In this document: positions 63,531 through 64,000 of the stretch, piece after piece
Layout: the number at the start of each line of letters is the position of its first letter
Position numbering within the stretch: position 1 is the stretch's first letter
Assembly: GCA_900323505.1 (NCBI GenBank)
Contig: OOIN01000004.1
Span: 1,550,001-1,614,000, forward strand
Direction of reading: 5' to 3'
From: Ustilago trichophora
Taxonomy: Eukaryota > Basidiomycota > Ustilaginomycetes > Ustilaginales > Ustilaginaceae
DNA length: 64,000 bases
Notes under the pieces: generated by a model
Seen by the model: only the letters and a program-made list of their open reading frames with translations
What the model was told of the DNA's origin: nothing
The model's database searches: none
Translations under genes and position numbers: made by a program

Positions 63531-64000
63531 ATGCCAGCCAAGACACGTAAGGCTTCCAAGGCGGCCGCCGTCGCTTCCTCCGACCATCTCCATCCGTCCT
63601 CTGCAGCAGTTAAACCTGCCAAAACCACCACCACCACCACCAACAACAACAGCGCAACTTCGGCCTCCTCCTCTTCCTCAACTGCAACCTTGAACGGCAG
63701 CACCACCGCCACCCACGTTCCGCTCAAAACCACCTCTTCCTCTGTCAATTCCCGAACTCGGACCCGTCATCCTCACGAAGTTGACAACGGCTGGACTTGG
63801 AATCCGATCAAGCTTATCGAGCGTAAACTCTTCCGTGCCTATTGGAATGTGGAAGCCACTTTTGTCCTATCCATGCTTGAAGCTTGGGAAGTCTTCCTCG
63901 TCATTGTAGTATTCATCACGCTCACCTTGCTACTGTGGTATTCCCTGATCCACTACTTCCCACGACACGCACAGCAGGTCGCAACACGTGCCCTCTACTA
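63531..64000 (+). CDS. Serine palmitoyltransferase small subunit-like protein, 3' end outside window
   Basis: 156 codons are visible and the frame is open at the window edge. The first ~90 residues are Ser/Thr/Ala-rich. The part from about 98 on resembles the small activating subunits of serine palmitoyltransferase (ssSPT/SPTSSA): a Tyr-Trp lead (FRAYWNVEATFVLSML), then EAWEVF, one long hydrophobic membrane helix (about 120-140), and YSLIHYFPRHAQQ with the family's Pro-His. These proteins sit in the ER membrane and raise the activity of the LCB1/LCB2 enzyme that starts sphingolipid synthesis. Family members are about 70-80 aa, so the N-terminus is an extension. The ATG at 63531 is the first in frame. 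The match is short but patterned. Confidence 0.7.
   Translation, partial: MPAKTRKASKAAAVASSDHLHPSSAAVKPAKTTTTTTNNNSATSASSSSSTATLNGSTTATHVPLKTTSSSVNSRTRTRHPHEVDNGWTWNPIKLIERKLFRAYWNVEATFVLSMLEAWEVFLVIVVFITLTLLLWYSLIHYFPRHAQQVATRALY

Noticed and set aside
1..64000. CRISPR arrays, operons or bacterial-type features
   Set aside because: Introns, UTR spacing and gene families are eukaryotic; tandem repeats present are microsatellites, minisatellites and transposon subterminal units without spacer structure.
1..64000. tRNA or rRNA genes
   Set aside because: I scanned the gaps by eye for T-arm and anticodon-arm patterns and found none convincing; a tRNAscan-SE run would be decisive.

Overview
This window is nuclear DNA from a basidiomycete fungus, most likely a smut (Ustilaginales). 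The evidence is indirect: most genes are single-exon, the few introns are short (56-180 bp) with GTAAGT/GTACGT donors and CTGAC/CTAAC-like branch sites, proteins carry long Ser/Ala/Gln-rich disordered tracts, and the gene set (WC-2-like PAS-GATA factor, kinesin-7-like motor, m-AAA protease, SWI1, Mo25, TGS1, Ubp8, Lhs1, Rab5, NC2-alpha, CSN3, ssSPT) is that of a fungal core genome. The species cannot be fixed from the window alone.

Layout. 1-3213 is the 5' part of a DIRS-like retrotransposon on the minus strand (gag-like ORF, then reverse transcriptase-RNase H with one frameshift) running off the left edge. 3214-9336 is a gene-poor stretch of low-complexity and microsatellite DNA. 9337-15458 holds the divergent pair TRM61 (-) and a WC-2-like gene (+). 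15830-25874 is a complete 10,045-bp CACTA/Plavaka-type DNA transposon with 50-bp perfect terminal inverted repeats and an ATT target-site duplication. It carries a transposase, a second ORF, and a captured, nonsense-mutated 5' fragment of a cytoplasmic isoleucyl-tRNA synthetase gene. It sits between the 3' ends of the WC-2-like gene and a kinesin gene. 26094-64000 is dense host sequence: kinesin (-)/GBD-FH3 protein (+), AFG3/YTA12 (-)/SWI1 (+), Mo25 (-)/TGS1 (+), esterase (-)/Ubp8 (+), then Lhs1, Rab5, NC2-alpha and CSN3 in tandem on the minus strand, and CSN3 (-)/ssSPT (+, cut by the right edge).

How the genes fit together. Most are unrelated housekeeping genes in divergent pairs: tRNA modification (Trm61), cap hypermethylation (Tgs1), transcription and chromatin (NC2-alpha, SWI1, SAGA Ubp8, COP9 CSN3), polarity and traffic (Mo25, GBD-FH3 protein, kinesin, Rab5), and organelle quality control (m-AAA protease, Lhs1). 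Two signals recur beyond the genes. One is the gene-capturing transposon. The other is a palindromic TACTGTA/TACAGTA motif found only between genes, including in five of the six divergent promoter regions.
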